Assembly (NCBI RefSeq): GCF_051172195.1
Contig: NZ_JBPJAQ010000001.1
Location: 5,890,001-5,954,000, forward strand
Direction: 5' to 3'
From: Paludibaculum fermentans_A
GTDB taxonomy: Bacteria; Acidobacteriota; Terriglobia; Bryobacterales; Bryobacteraceae
Length of the DNA stretch: 64,000 bases
In this document: in pieces, positions 46,360-54,994 of the stretch
Layout of the letters: every line of letters starts with the position of its first letter
Numbering within the stretch: the stretch's first letter is position 1
The notes under the pieces: generated by a model
Database searches by the model: none
What the model was told of the DNA's origin: nothing
What the model saw: the letters and a program-made list of their open reading frames with translations, nothing else
Translations under genes and position numbers: made by a program

Positions 46360-46877
46360 ATATCGCCGTTGTAGCTGAGGTCCTGGGCTCGCAGGTCCGT
46401 GAGGAGGTTCCACTGGCGGGCTTCGGTGGAGCGGGCTTCGCGGATCCACTGCCTTTCGCCTTGCGGGAGGTTGCGGCAGAGCGTGTCCTCTTTGTCGAGG
46501 CGGTATTCGAAGAGGTCCTCTTCGATGGCGGAGAGCTTCAGGAGCTTTTCGGTGTTGCCGTAGGTGGAGGCGCCCACTCGCAGGGCGAGGCTGACGATGA
46601 AGCCCAGGCGGTTCTGGGCCTGGCGCTGGCGGGCTTCGCGTTTGATCCACTCCCAATCGAGATCGTTGTAACGGAGGATGAGCCAGGGCAGCGCCTCGAC
46701 CACGCGATCGTCGAGATTTTCACAGGAAAGCGCGGCAATTAGGACTACGGCCGGATCGTGTTCGAACTCGGCTTCCATTTCGGTGAAGAGGTTGACGAAG
46801 CCGGGATAGCCGAGCGCTCCGAGGGAATCCCGGAGGACTCGGGAGCGGGCCAGATCCTTCTTTGTCGCGCGAATCAC
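46356..46877 (-). CDS. Hypothetical helical protein
   Basis: 173 residues, GTG start at 46877. Entirely helical and charged: VLRDSLGALGYPGFVNLFTE, ALPWLILRYNDLDWEWIKRE, QAQNRLGFIVSLALRVGAST, SAIEEDLFEYRLDKEDTLCR. This recalls HEAT-like helical pairs, but no family is recognised. No signal peptide or membrane segment, so it is cytoplasmic. It converges on the RND gene and diverges from modB with only 60 bases between. Confidence 0.75.
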   Translation of the reverse strand: MIRATKKDLARSRVLRDSLGALGYPGFVNLFTEMEAEFEHDPAVVLIAALSCENLDDRVVEALPWLILRYNDLDWEWIKREARQRQAQNRLGFIVSLALRVGASTYGNTEKLLKLSAIEEDLFEYRLDKEDTLCRNLPQGERQWIREARSTEARQWNLLTDLRAQDLSYNGDI

Positions 46878-46897
46878 TCCTCAACAATGTACAACGA

Positions 46898-46925
46898 CTG
46901 ACGGGGTGCGCTGGAGTCCTATAAT
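46898..46925 (+). promoter_or_regulatory. Promoter of modBC operon
   Basis: A perfect TATAAT lies at 46920-46925, with CTGACG at 46898-46903 as a weak -35 and a 16-base spacer. The expected transcription start (about 46932) leaves only some six bases before the ATG at 46938, so the message may be almost leaderless. No Shine-Dalgarno sequence is seen. No clear ModE-type palindrome was found. Confidence 0.6.
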
Positions 46926-46937
46926 AGAAAATCCCGC

Positions 46938-47615
46938 ATGGCGATCGACTGGTTTCCTCTGTGGTTGAGTTTGCGCGTTGCCGCGTTGTCCACGATTGTC
47001 GCCCTTCTGGCTGGATTGTGGCTGGGCTGGCTGCAAACGACGAAGAATTACCGGGGGAAGGACATTCTGGACGCGATCGTGACGCTGCCCCTGGTGCTGC
47101 CTCCGACCGTATTGGGCTACTACCTTTTGATCGTGCTGGGGCGGCAGAGTCCGCTGGGCCGGTTGTACGAGTGGGTCTTCGGGCAGTCGCTCGTATTCAC
47201 TTGGCAGGCGGCAGTGGTGGCGGCGCTGCTGCATTCGGCTCCGCTGCTCATTAAATTCTCTACAGCTGCGTTGGAGAGTGTGCCGCGGCGGTATGGCAAA
47301 GCTGCGCGGTCGCTGGGGGCTACGGAGTGGATGGTGTTCTGGCGGGTGTCGCTGCCTCTGGCGTGGAATCAGATTCTAGCTGCGACGGCGCTGGCCTTTG
47401 CACGGTCTCTGGGCGACTTCGGCATCACGATGATGGTGGCGGGCAATATTCCGGGCCGGACGCAGACGATCTCCGTCGCGATTTATGACGCAGTGGAGGG
47501 CGGGCGCGGCGATGTAGCGCGGGTGCTGGTGCTGGTGATCTCGGCGGCTGCGCTGGTGAGCCTGACGCTGGCGAACCGGCTGGGCAGGGTGTCGGTGGGG
47601 AAGGCGGCGCATTGA
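46938..47615 (+). CDS. modB: Molybdate ABC transporter permease ModB
   Basis: 225 residues with about five membrane helices. The EAA loop RRYGKAARSLGATEWMVFWR and the following SLPLAWNQILAATALAFARS-LGDFG are characteristic of ModB. TLPLVLPPTVLGYYLLIVLG is also a ModB/CysT hallmark. It forms the membrane channel for molybdate (or tungstate) import with ModC. modC starts inside its stop region (TTGA overlap). The periplasmic binding protein gene modA is not adjacent: upstream is an unrelated minus-strand gene. Confidence 0.93.
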   Translation: MAIDWFPLWLSLRVAALSTIVALLAGLWLGWLQTTKNYRGKDILDAIVTLPLVLPPTVLGYYLLIVLGRQSPLGRLYEWVFGQSLVFTWQAAVVAALLHSAPLLIKFSTAALESVPRRYGKAARSLGATEWMVFWRVSLPLAWNQILAATALAFARSLGDFGITMMVAGNIPGRTQTISVAIYDAVEGGRGDVARVLVLVISAAALVSLTLANRLGRVSVGKAAH

Positions 47616-48679
47616 TCGACGCACGGATTCGCAAGGAGTTCGCGGGCTCGGCTGAGACGGCTCCGTTCACGTTGGATGTACACGTGAAGACGCAGTCGGG
47701 GCTGGCGGTGCTGTTTGGCCCCAGCGGGGCGGGGAAGTCCCTCACCCTGGATTCGATCGCCGGGTTTGCGCGGCCGGATGAAGGCCGGATCCTGGTGGAC
47801 GATGTGCTGCTGTTCGATGCGGCGGCCGGCCTGTCGTTGACTCCACAGAGACGGCGCTGCGGATATGTGATCCAGAATTCGGCTTTGTTTCCGCACATGA
47901 CGCTGCGGGAGAACCTGGCGTTTGCGGCGGAGCGGTTGGACCGGTTGGAGCGGCGGCGGCAGGTGAGCGAGATGCTGGAGCGGTTCCGGCTGACGGAAGT
48001 GGCGGGCAGCCGGCCGGCGGCGTTGTCGGGTGGACAGAGGCAGCGGGGTGCGATTGCGCGGGTGCTGTTGTCGCAGCCGCGGCTGCTGTTGCTGGACGAG
48101 CCTTCGAGCGGCCTGGACTTTGTGCTGCGGGAAGAGTTCTACGGGGTGCTGGAAGAGGTGCGGAAGTCGTTCCGGATCCCGATGCTGCTGGTGACGCACG
48201 ATCTGGACGAAGCGCTCCAGTTAGGCGATGAGATGTTCGTGTTCCAGGGTGGACGGGTGGTGCAGGCAGGTGCTCCGTCGGCGATTCTGGACCATCCGGC
48301 TACGGAAGAAGTGGCGGGGCTGCTGGGGCGATTCAACGTGTTTGACGCCGAGATTGTGGCGATGGATCCGGCGGCGAAGAGCAGCCGGCTGCGGTGCGGG
48401 CCGGGGTTCGAGATCGCGGGTCCTTACTTCCCCGGACACTTGCTGGGCGCGCATTTGCGGCTGGGGGTGCGGGCCGAGATGCTGCGGGTGAAGCCCTTTG
48501 GCGGAGCCGGCGTCCTGATGAAGCTGTTGCGGCAGAGCCGGCGGACGCAGACGGTGCGGCTGGAGTTTGCGGGCGGGATTGTGGCGGAGATGCCGGAACG
48601 GGCGTTCGACGGTGAGTCGCATAATGGCGAATGGGTGGTAGAGTTTCCGCCCAGTGCGCTGCGCCAACTGAAATCATGA
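47612..48679 (+). CDS. modC: Molybdate ABC transporter ATP-binding protein ModC
   Basis: 355 residues, TTG start at 47612 overlapping modB. Walker A GPSGAGKS is at 36-43, the signature SGGQRQRG near 134, Walker B LLLLDEPSSGLD near 155, and the switch His in LVTHDLDEA. The C-terminal 100 residues form a TOBE/Mop-like domain (LLGAHLRLGVRAEMLRVKPF, QTVRLEFAGGIVAEMPERAF), which in ModC binds oxyanion for feedback control. It powers molybdate import. Its stop overlaps the FmdE gene start (ATGA). Confidence 0.92.
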   Translation: MIDARIRKEFAGSAETAPFTLDVHVKTQSGLAVLFGPSGAGKSLTLDSIAGFARPDEGRILVDDVLLFDAAAGLSLTPQRRRCGYVIQNSALFPHMTLRENLAFAAERLDRLERRRQVSEMLERFRLTEVAGSRPAALSGGQRQRGAIARVLLSQPRLLLLDEPSSGLDFVLREEFYGVLEEVRKSFRIPMLLVTHDLDEALQLGDEMFVFQGGRVVQAGAPSAILDHPATEEVAGLLGRFNVFDAEIVAMDPAAKSSRLRCGPGFEIAGPYFPGHLLGAHLRLGVRAEMLRVKPFGGAGVLMKLLRQSRRTQTVRLEFAGGIVAEMPERAFDGESHNGEWVVEFPPSALRQLKS

Positions 48680-49284
48680 AGACCCTAGCGGAATACGAAG
48701 AACTGGCCGCCGTGGCTCACGGCCATTTGTGCGCGGGGCAGATCCTGGGCTTGCGGATGGCGGTGCACGGGCTGGCGCTGCTGGGCATCGACGATCCGAC
48801 GGGGACGCAGCGGAAGCGGCTGGTGACGTTTGTCGAGATCGACCGTTGCGCTACGGATGCCATCAGTGTGGTGACGGGTTGCCGGCTGGGCAAACGGGCG
48901 TTGAAGTTCCTGGATTTCGGCAAGATGGCGGCGACCTTCTGCGATTTGGAGACGGGACGCGCGGTGCGGCTGGCGGCGAAGGAATCGAGCAAGCAGCGGG
49001 CGGCCGAGCTTTATCCGGAGATTACTGAGAAGAATAAACAGCAGATGAAGGCCTATCGCGAGCTGAGCGAGGCGGAGCTGTTCGATGTGCAATGGGTGAA
49101 GGTGCGCGTCGGGCCGGAGGATCTGCCGGGCTTCAAGGGGCCGCCGGTTGCGTGCGCCGAGTGCGGAGAAGGCATCAGCTTCCAGAGGGAAGTATTGGTG
49201 GATGGGCGCACCTTGTGCCGGGGCTGCGCGGGGCAGCGCTACTATGAACCGCTATCAGATCACGGACCGGAAGAGCGCGGGTAG
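48676..49284 (+). CDS. FmdE family protein with C-terminal zinc ribbon
   Basis: 202 residues from ATG 48676. The N-terminal FmdE domain carries H15-G-H17-L-C19 (AHGHLCAGQILGLRMA), the usual metal/cofactor-site motif, and VEIDRCATDAISVVTGCRLG. A treble-clef ribbon near the C-terminus has two Cys pairs (CAECGEG and CRGCAGQ). FmdE proteins are associated with molybdenum or tungsten formylmethanofuran dehydrogenase. Outside methanogens they commonly occur with molybdate uptake and Mo-cofactor genes, which fits the overlap with modC. It may be a metal or cofactor chaperone, but this is not shown. Confidence 0.9.
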   Translation: MKTLAEYEELAAVAHGHLCAGQILGLRMAVHGLALLGIDDPTGTQRKRLVTFVEIDRCATDAISVVTGCRLGKRALKFLDFGKMAATFCDLETGRAVRLAAKESSKQRAAELYPEITEKNKQQMKAYRELSEAELFDVQWVKVRVGPEDLPGFKGPPVACAECGEGISFQREVLVDGRTLCRGCAGQRYYEPLSDHGPEERG

Positions 49285-49798
49285 TCTCGACGCGCTGCTG
49301 GCTTCGATTGCGCGAAGTGACGCAGCGGGCGTCGGGATGATCCAGGTGCGGGAGAAAGACCTGGACACGCGGGCCTTGTGCGCACTGGTCGCGCAGGTTC
49401 TGTCGATCTGCCGGAACGCACGAGTGCTGGTGAATTCGCGGGTGGATGTGGCCTTGGCCTGTGGAGCGCACGGGGTGCATCTGCCGGGCGGATCGATGGA
49501 GCCTGCGGTGTGGCGGCCGATTCTGCCGGCCGGATTCCTGATGGGCGTATCCTGTCACGATTTGGACGAATTGGCGGCGGCGGAGGCGGGCGGCGCGGAT
49601 TTCGCGGTGTTTGGCCCGGTGTTCCGGCCGCTGTCGAAGCAGGACGACCGGGCGTGCCTGGGGCTGGACGGGCTGCGGAAGGCGGCCGGTGCAGTGAAGA
49701 TTCCGGTGTACGCGCTGGGTGGGATTACGTGGGAGAATGCTGCCTCGTGTGTGGAGGCGGGCGCCGCCGGCGTGGCGGGCATCACGCTATTCCAATAA
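49244..49798 (+). CDS. thiE: Thiamine phosphate synthase / TenI family protein
   Basis: 184 residues. ATG 49244 lies 41 bases inside the preceding gene; the frame further upstream is a shadow of it. TIM-barrel markers of the family are GMIQVREKDLD, VNSRVDVALACGAHGVHLPG, GVSCHDLDELAAAEAGGADF, FGPVFRP and YALGGI. Canonical ThiE has HLGQxD where this has HLPGGS, and it is shorter than typical ThiE (about 210). It could therefore be a TenI-like regulator/tautomerase rather than a true synthase. No other thi genes are nearby. Confidence 0.8.
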   Translation: MNRYQITDRKSAGSLDALLASIARSDAAGVGMIQVREKDLDTRALCALVAQVLSICRNARVLVNSRVDVALACGAHGVHLPGGSMEPAVWRPILPAGFLMGVSCHDLDELAAAEAGGADFAVFGPVFRPLSKQDDRACLGLDGLRKAAGAVKIPVYALGGITWENAASCVEAGAAGVAGITLFQ

Positions 49799-49800
49799 CT

Positions 49801-50532
49801 ATGCAACCTACTGAGCGGTTTTCCAACAGAGTCGACAACTATGTGAAGTACCGGCCGGGGTATCCGGACGCGCTGGTGCGGAAGTTGGAGAGCGAGGGCC
49901 TGGCGGCGGGCGCGCAGGTGGTGGATGTGGCTTGCGGGACCGGGATCTCCACGGAGTTGTTCGTCCGGAATGGCTACCAGGTGATCGGGATTGAGCCGAA
50001 CGAGGCGATGCGAGACGCGGCGCTGCGGCAGGGGTTCGACGTGCGGGCGGGTACGGGAGAGGCTACCGGTTTGCCCGATGCCAGTGCGGATCTGGTGGTG
50101 TGCGCGCAGGCGTTCCACTGGGTGGACCTGCCGGCGGCTCGGGCGGAGTTCCTGAGGATTGTGAAGCCGGGCGGGTTGATTGCGATTGTGTGGAACATCC
50201 GGCAGCGGACGGCCAGTGAGTTTCTGGTGGAGCTGGAGCGGCTGCTGGTGGAGAGCAGCGCGGAGTATGCGGCGAAGTTTTCGGCGGATAAGGAAGAGAC
50301 GGTGAATGTGGCGGCCGTATTCGCACCGCTGCCGGTGGAGCGCTGGATGGCGCCGAACGAGCAGGTGCTGGACTGGGCGGGGTTGAAGGGGCGGTTGTTG
50401 TCGGCGTCGTATGTGCCTGTGGGCGACGAAGCCTTTGTGGAGCGGCTGCGGGCGGTGTACGACCGGCACCAGGTAGACGGACTGGTGCGGATAGTTTACG
50501 AGTGCCGGCTGTACTGGCTGCGGGCGGATTAG
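49801..50532 (+). CDS. SAM-dependent methyltransferase (class I)
   Basis: 243 residues from ATG 49801, two bases after the ThiE/TenI stop. Motif I is VVDVACGTGISTELF, acidic loop IGIEPNEAMR, motif II ADLVVCAQAFHWVD, motif III IVKPGGLIAIVW. The pattern AFHWVD and the N-terminal FSNRVDNYVKYRPGYPD place it in the group of small-molecule methyltransferases related to UbiE/trans-aconitate types. Substrate unknown. It ends convergently with the DinB gene, overlapping by 4 bases. Confidence 0.9.
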   Translation: MQPTERFSNRVDNYVKYRPGYPDALVRKLESEGLAAGAQVVDVACGTGISTELFVRNGYQVIGIEPNEAMRDAALRQGFDVRAGTGEATGLPDASADLVVCAQAFHWVDLPAARAEFLRIVKPGGLIAIVWNIRQRTASEFLVELERLLVESSAEYAAKFSADKEETVNVAAVFAPLPVERWMAPNEQVLDWAGLKGRLLSASYVPVGDEAFVERLRAVYDRHQVDGLVRIVYECRLYWLRAD

Positions 50533-51020
50533 AGGCTGCGGTAGTAGGCGATGAGATCGAGAACCGGCGGCTTCTGGCCTAAGGTGCGCAGGAAGCCGGA
50601 GACCTGGCCGCGGTGGTGGGTGCCGTGGTTCACGAGGTGGAGGACGATCTGGTAGACGGGGGTGGACCAGGCGTTGCCCTTGAGGTCGAGGTAACTGATT
50701 GATTCCAGGATCTGTTCGTCGCTGAGGCCGGCGAGGCAATGGTTCCAGCCGTTGTAGATGGCGGGCCAGTCGTCGCGCAGGACGCTGAGTTGGAAGTCGG
50801 CGTCGCTGAGGACGAGTTTGTCGGCTGCCTGGTGCATGCGGGAAAGCCAGATTCTGTCGGCGCGGTAGAGGTGGGTGAGGGTGCCGAGGACGCTTTTATC
50901 GGCGGTACCGAAGTCGTGGTGGAGCTGGTCTTCCGGAAGCTCGGCGACGGCCGAGACGAGGCGGCGGGAGGCCCAGGCGGCGTAGTCGATGTGAGCGATC
51001 AGGGTGTCTTTGGAAACCAA
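50529..51020 (-). CDS. DinB family protein
   Basis: 163 residues forming the four-helix DinB/YfiT-like bundle. Metal-ligand histidines fit HLYRADRIWLSRM and the C-terminal HLVNHGTHHRGQVSGFLRTL. The opening YAAWASRRLVSAVAELPEDQ is typical. Members include thiol-dependent metalloenzymes such as bacillithiol transferases; many have no known role. The gene stands alone between convergent and divergent neighbours. Confidence 0.9.
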   Translation of the reverse strand: MVSKDTLIAHIDYAAWASRRLVSAVAELPEDQLHHDFGTADKSVLGTLTHLYRADRIWLSRMHQAADKLVLSDADFQLSVLRDDWPAIYNGWNHCLAGLSDEQILESISYLDLKGNAWSTPVYQIVLHLVNHGTHHRGQVSGFLRTLGQKPPVLDLIAYYRSL

Positions 51021-51195
51021 GTGTCCAGCCTCCTATCGGAATGAAGGTAAAACACCTTGATAGCACGGCGGGCAGGGCCTTGCGGCATAGTGGAGGATCG
51101 GGTCCCAATTCCTCTATTTCAATTGTGATACGATTCCGCTCAGACGGACGCCTGTCCTGTTAATCGGCGCCCAATCCACTCTTGGAGTGTGCCAA

Positions 51196-53292
51196 GTGAA
51201 GGTATACGAAAGCACTGAAGTCCGAAACGTGGCCCTCGTCGGTCACGGGCATAGCGGCAAGACGACGTTGGCGGCTGGCATGTTGTTTGCCACCGGCGCA
51301 ACGAACCGCTTGACTCGGGTTGACGAGGGCAACACGATCACAGATTTCGACGATGAGGAGATCAACAGGAAGCTGACGATTTCCACCTCTCTCGCGGTCG
51401 TGGAATGGAAGAAGAAGAAGCTGAACGTGTTCGACACGCCAGGCTTCAACCTCTTCATGTACGACACGAAGATTTCGATGGCCGCCGCGGATGCCGCACT
51501 GATTTTAGTGGATGGCGTCGCCGGCGTCGAAGTGATGACGGAGAAGGTATGGGAGTACGCGGAGCAGTATGCGCTGCCGCGCGCTTTTTTGATTAACAAG
51601 CTGGATCGCGAACGCAGCGACTTTGACCGGGCGCTGGCGAACATCCAGGAGATTTTTGGACGGTATTGCGTCCCGATCTATCTGCCGATTGGCAAGGAGC
51701 GGGATTTCAATGGCGTAGTGGATGTGATCTCGATGAAGGCCTGGACCTACACGCCGGACGGCGACGGGCAGGGCAAGGAGATCCCGATTCCGGCGTCGAT
51801 GGCCGATGAGGCGAAGGCCGCGCACGATGCCCTGATCGAAATGATCGCTGAGGGCAAGGACGAGCTGATGGAGAAGTTCTTCGAGAACGGCACGCTGCCG
51901 GTCGAAGACATCATGGCCGGCCTGCACGACGCGGTGAAGGACGACAAGATTTTCCCGGTGATGTGCGGCTCGGCGCTGCGCAACATTGGGACGGACCTGG
52001 TGATGGAGTTCCTGCAGGAGTTCTGCCCGAATCCGACGGAGCATCCGGCGTTGAAGGCGATGGTGGGCGACCACGAAGAGTTCAAAGCGATCACGGACAA
52101 GGATCACGTGACGGCCTATGTGTTCAAGACAGTGGCCGATCCGTTCTCGGGCCGGTTGAGCTTCTTCAAGGTCTGCACGGGTGTGCTGAAGAACGACATG
52201 ACGCTGGTGGATATGCGCAGCAAGAGCCAGGAGCGGCTGGCGCATATCAGTGTGCCGATGGGCAAGACGCTGCAGCCGGTGAACGAGCTGCATGCGGGCG
52301 ACATTGGTGTGGTGGCGAAGCTGAAGGAAGTGCTGACGGCCGATACGCTGTGTGAGAAGGGCGATTCGGTGGAGTATCCGAAGGTAGAGATTCCGGAGCC
52401 ATCGATTGCGTATGCGATTGCGGCGAAGTCGAGGAACGACGAAGACCGCATGGGCAACTCGGTGTCGAAGATCCTGGAAGAAGACCAGGGGCTGCGATTC
52501 TACCGGGATCCTCAGACGAAGGACTTTCTGCTGGCGGGCAGCGGCGGGCAGCACATTGAAGTGATCGTGAGCCGGTTGAAGAAGCGCTACAACGTGGAAG
52601 TGGAGTTGCGGCAGCCGAAGATTCCGTACCGCGAGACGATTCGCGGGTTTGCGGATGTGCATGGGCGGCATAAGAAGCAGACGGGCGGCCATGGCCAGTT
52701 CGGCGACTGCCGGATCAAGATGGAGCCGATGGAGCGCGGCGGCGGCTTCGAGTATGTCAACAGCATCTTTGGCGGCGCTGTGCCGAGGCAGTTCATTCCA
52801 GCGATTGAAAAGGGCATTCTGGAAGCAGCGGCGCGCGGCTACCTGGCCGGGTTCCCGGTGGTGGATTTCCGGGTGACGCTGTACGACGGGTCGTACCACG
52901 ATGTGGACTCGTCGGAAATGGCGTTCAAGATTGCCGGGAGAAAGGCTTTCAAGCTGGCGATGGAGGCGGCCAAGCCGACGTTGCTGGAACCGATCATGAA
53001 GGTGGAAGTGGCCGGACCGGTGGAGTATGCCGGCGACCTGATGAGCGACATGAACGGACGGCGGGGCCGCATCAGTGGCATGGACACCAAGGGCGGGACG
53101 CAGATTATTCGCGCCGTGGTGCCGATGTCGGAGATGCTGACGTACCAGAACGACCTGACGTCGATGACGCAGGGCCGGGCGTCGTTCTCGATGGAGTTTT
53201 CGCACTACGACTACGTGCCTGCCTTGAACGCCGATAAGATTATCGCGGCGTACAAGGCTTCGGCGACGGGCGAAGTGGACGAAGACGAATAG
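51196..53292 (+). CDS. fusA: Elongation factor G-like GTPase (EF-G2 type)
   Basis: 698 residues. GTG 51196 (GGAG eight bases upstream) fits the family start MKVYESTEVRNVALVGH better than GTG 51187. G1 is GHGHSGKT (16-23) instead of the AHIDAGKT of canonical EF-G. G3 is DTPGF (80-84) and G4 is NKLD (134-137). Domains II-V follow in normal order, with domain IV around HKKQTGGHGQFGDCRIKMEP and domain V near LEPIMKVEVAGPVEYAGDLM. The divergent G1/G3 motifs indicate the EF-G2 paralogue group, whose role in translocation or stress is less defined. The canonical EF-G should be elsewhere in the genome. Confidence 0.92.
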   Translation: MKVYESTEVRNVALVGHGHSGKTTLAAGMLFATGATNRLTRVDEGNTITDFDDEEINRKLTISTSLAVVEWKKKKLNVFDTPGFNLFMYDTKISMAAADAALILVDGVAGVEVMTEKVWEYAEQYALPRAFLINKLDRERSDFDRALANIQEIFGRYCVPIYLPIGKERDFNGVVDVISMKAWTYTPDGDGQGKEIPIPASMADEAKAAHDALIEMIAEGKDELMEKFFENGTLPVEDIMAGLHDAVKDDKIFPVMCGSALRNIGTDLVMEFLQEFCPNPTEHPALKAMVGDHEEFKAITDKDHVTAYVFKTVADPFSGRLSFFKVCTGVLKNDMTLVDMRSKSQERLAHISVPMGKTLQPVNELHAGDIGVVAKLKEVLTADTLCEKGDSVEYPKVEIPEPSIAYAIAAKSRNDEDRMGNSVSKILEEDQGLRFYRDPQTKDFLLAGSGGQHIEVIVSRLKKRYNVEVELRQPKIPYRETIRGFADVHGRHKKQTGGHGQFGDCRIKMEPMERGGGFEYVNSIFGGAVPRQFIPAIEKGILEAAARGYLAGFPVVDFRVTLYDGSYHDVDSSEMAFKIAGRKAFKLAMEAAKPTLLEPIMKVEVAGPVEYAGDLMSDMNGRRGRISGMDTKGGTQIIRAVVPMSEMLTYQNDLTSMTQGRASFSMEFSHYDYVPALNADKIIAAYKASATGEVDEDE

Positions 53293-53311
53293 TCCGAATT
53301 GGTTTGGTGGG

Positions 53312-53355
53312 ACGGGCCGGACGGGCATGGGCGCCTCTCCGGCCCGTTCTGTTTT
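53312..53355 (+). terminator. Rho-independent terminator of EF-G gene
   Basis: ACGGGCCGGA (53312-53321) pairs perfectly with TCCGGCCCGT (53338-53347), followed by TTCTGTTTT. It lies directly after the EF-G stop. Confidence 0.8.
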
Positions 53356-53392
53356 GTGGCGGCCGGGGGGATGCGCCTATCCTGTTAAAAGA

Positions 53393-54994
53393 ATGTTGAA
53401 TTCCATTGGGCGCTGGATGCGGCAATGGTCTGAGCGAACACCGGGCAAATCCGGGCAGACCCAGTTGGTGCTGAGCTTCGTGATTGGTGCGGTGGTGGGG
53501 CTGGTTGTTGTTGCCTTCATCCTGTTGACGGGGCGGTTGGCGGCGCGGATGTACCCACCGGGGGGCGCAGCCTGGCGGCGGGTGCTGGTGCCGGTGCTGG
53601 GCGCGCTGAGCACGGGCTGGCTGCTGGCGAAGTACTTCCCGGGCGCACGGGGCAGCGGCATTCCGCAGACGAAGTTCGCGATATTCATTCACGACGGCTA
53701 CATCTCGCTGAAGACGGTGCTGGGCAAGTTTGTGTGCTGTTCCACGTCGCTGGCGAGTGGCATTGCGCTGGGGCGCGAGGGGCCTTCGGTCCAGATTGGG
53801 GCCGGTATTGCGTCTGTGCTGGGGCGGCGTTGCGGGCTGCAGGGCGACGATGTGAAAGCGCTGATTCCGGTGGGGTGTTCGGCTGCCTTGGCGGCGGCGT
53901 TCAATACACCGATTGCGGCGGTGCTGTTCTCGCTGGAGGAGATCCTGGGGGATTTGCACGCGCCGGTGCTGGGGTCGGTGGTGATCAGTTCGGCGACGTC
54001 GTGGATGGTGCTGCACATGATTCTGGGCGACGAGCCTTTGTTTCATGTGCCGGCGTACCAGTTGGTGAGCCCGATCGAATTCGTGGTGTACGCGGTGCTG
54101 GGTGTGGTGGGCGGGTTGGCGTCTGTGGCCTTTGTGAAGCTGCTGCTGGGTTTGCGGATCTGGTTCCGCGGCCTGCCGGCGAAGACGGTGTGGCTGCAGC
54201 CGGCGGTGGGCGGTTTGCTGGTGGGGCTGTTGGGCTGGTACTGGCCCGAAGTATTGGGTGTCGGTTACGACTATGTGGAGCGCGTATTGAACGGCGACAT
54301 GGCGCTGCGGACGATTGCGCTGCTGGTGGTGCTGAAGATTGTCGCGACGGCGGTGTGTTACTCGTCGGGCAATGCGGGCGGCATCTTCGGGCCAAGCTTA
54401 TTCATCGGGGCGATGGTGGGCGGGACGGTGGGGAGCGTGGCGCATGTGCTGCTGCCGGGGGTGACGGCGAATCCGGGCGCGTATGCGCTGATTGGGATGG
54501 GGACGGCGTTTGCGGGCATTGTGCGGACTCCGCTGACGTCGGTGATCATGATCTTCGAGATGACCCGGGATTACTCGATCATCGTGCCGCTGATGATTTC
54601 GAACCTGATCAGTTTCTTCGTATCGTACAGGCTGCAGCGGCAGCCCATTTACGAGGCGCTGGCGCACCAGGAGGGCGTATCGCTGCCGAGCGGCGAGGAG
54701 CGGGTGCACCAGGCGCGGTTGAGTGTGGACGATGTGATGGAGGCCGCGGCGGGGTTGACGGCTGAGGAGTTGCTGGCAGTTGGGCAGTCGCGGCTGGAGG
54801 ATACGGCGGGTGGTGGTGAGTATCCGTTTGTGCATCCCGACCATCCATTGAGCCTGGCCCTGGAGAAGATGGGCGACCATCATCGGAACATGCTGCCGGT
54901 GGTGAGCCGGGCGAATATTTCGCAGTTGTTGGGGGTGGTGCGGCTGCCGGCGATCCTGAAGGCGTTCGGGGTGGCGCAGGAGGGATCGCGATGA
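53393..54994 (+). CDS. CLC-type chloride channel/antiporter with C-terminal CBS-like region
   Basis: 533 residues from ATG 53393; an upstream in-frame start would run through the terminator. Conserved CLC motifs: GSGIP (87-91), GREGP (127-131) with the gating E129, and GGIFGPSLFIG (about 341-351). E129 suggests a proton-coupled Cl- exchanger. About 10-12 membrane helices. The C-terminal 110 residues contain a CBS-like unit (FVHPDHPLSLALEKMGDHHR, LPVVSRANISQLLGVVR) that may bind adenine nucleotides. Coupled by ATGA overlap to the TPR gene. Confidence 0.93.
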   Translation: MLNSIGRWMRQWSERTPGKSGQTQLVLSFVIGAVVGLVVVAFILLTGRLAARMYPPGGAAWRRVLVPVLGALSTGWLLAKYFPGARGSGIPQTKFAIFIHDGYISLKTVLGKFVCCSTSLASGIALGREGPSVQIGAGIASVLGRRCGLQGDDVKALIPVGCSAALAAAFNTPIAAVLFSLEEILGDLHAPVLGSVVISSATSWMVLHMILGDEPLFHVPAYQLVSPIEFVVYAVLGVVGGLASVAFVKLLLGLRIWFRGLPAKTVWLQPAVGGLLVGLLGWYWPEVLGVGYDYVERVLNGDMALRTIALLVVLKIVATAVCYSSGNAGGIFGPSLFIGAMVGGTVGSVAHVLLPGVTANPGAYALIGMGTAFAGIVRTPLTSVIMIFEMTRDYSIIVPLMISNLISFFVSYRLQRQPIYEALAHQEGVSLPSGEERVHQARLSVDDVMEAAAGLTAEELLAVGQSRLEDTAGGGEYPFVHPDHPLSLALEKMGDHHRNMLPVVSRANISQLLGVVRLPAILKAFGVAQEGSR

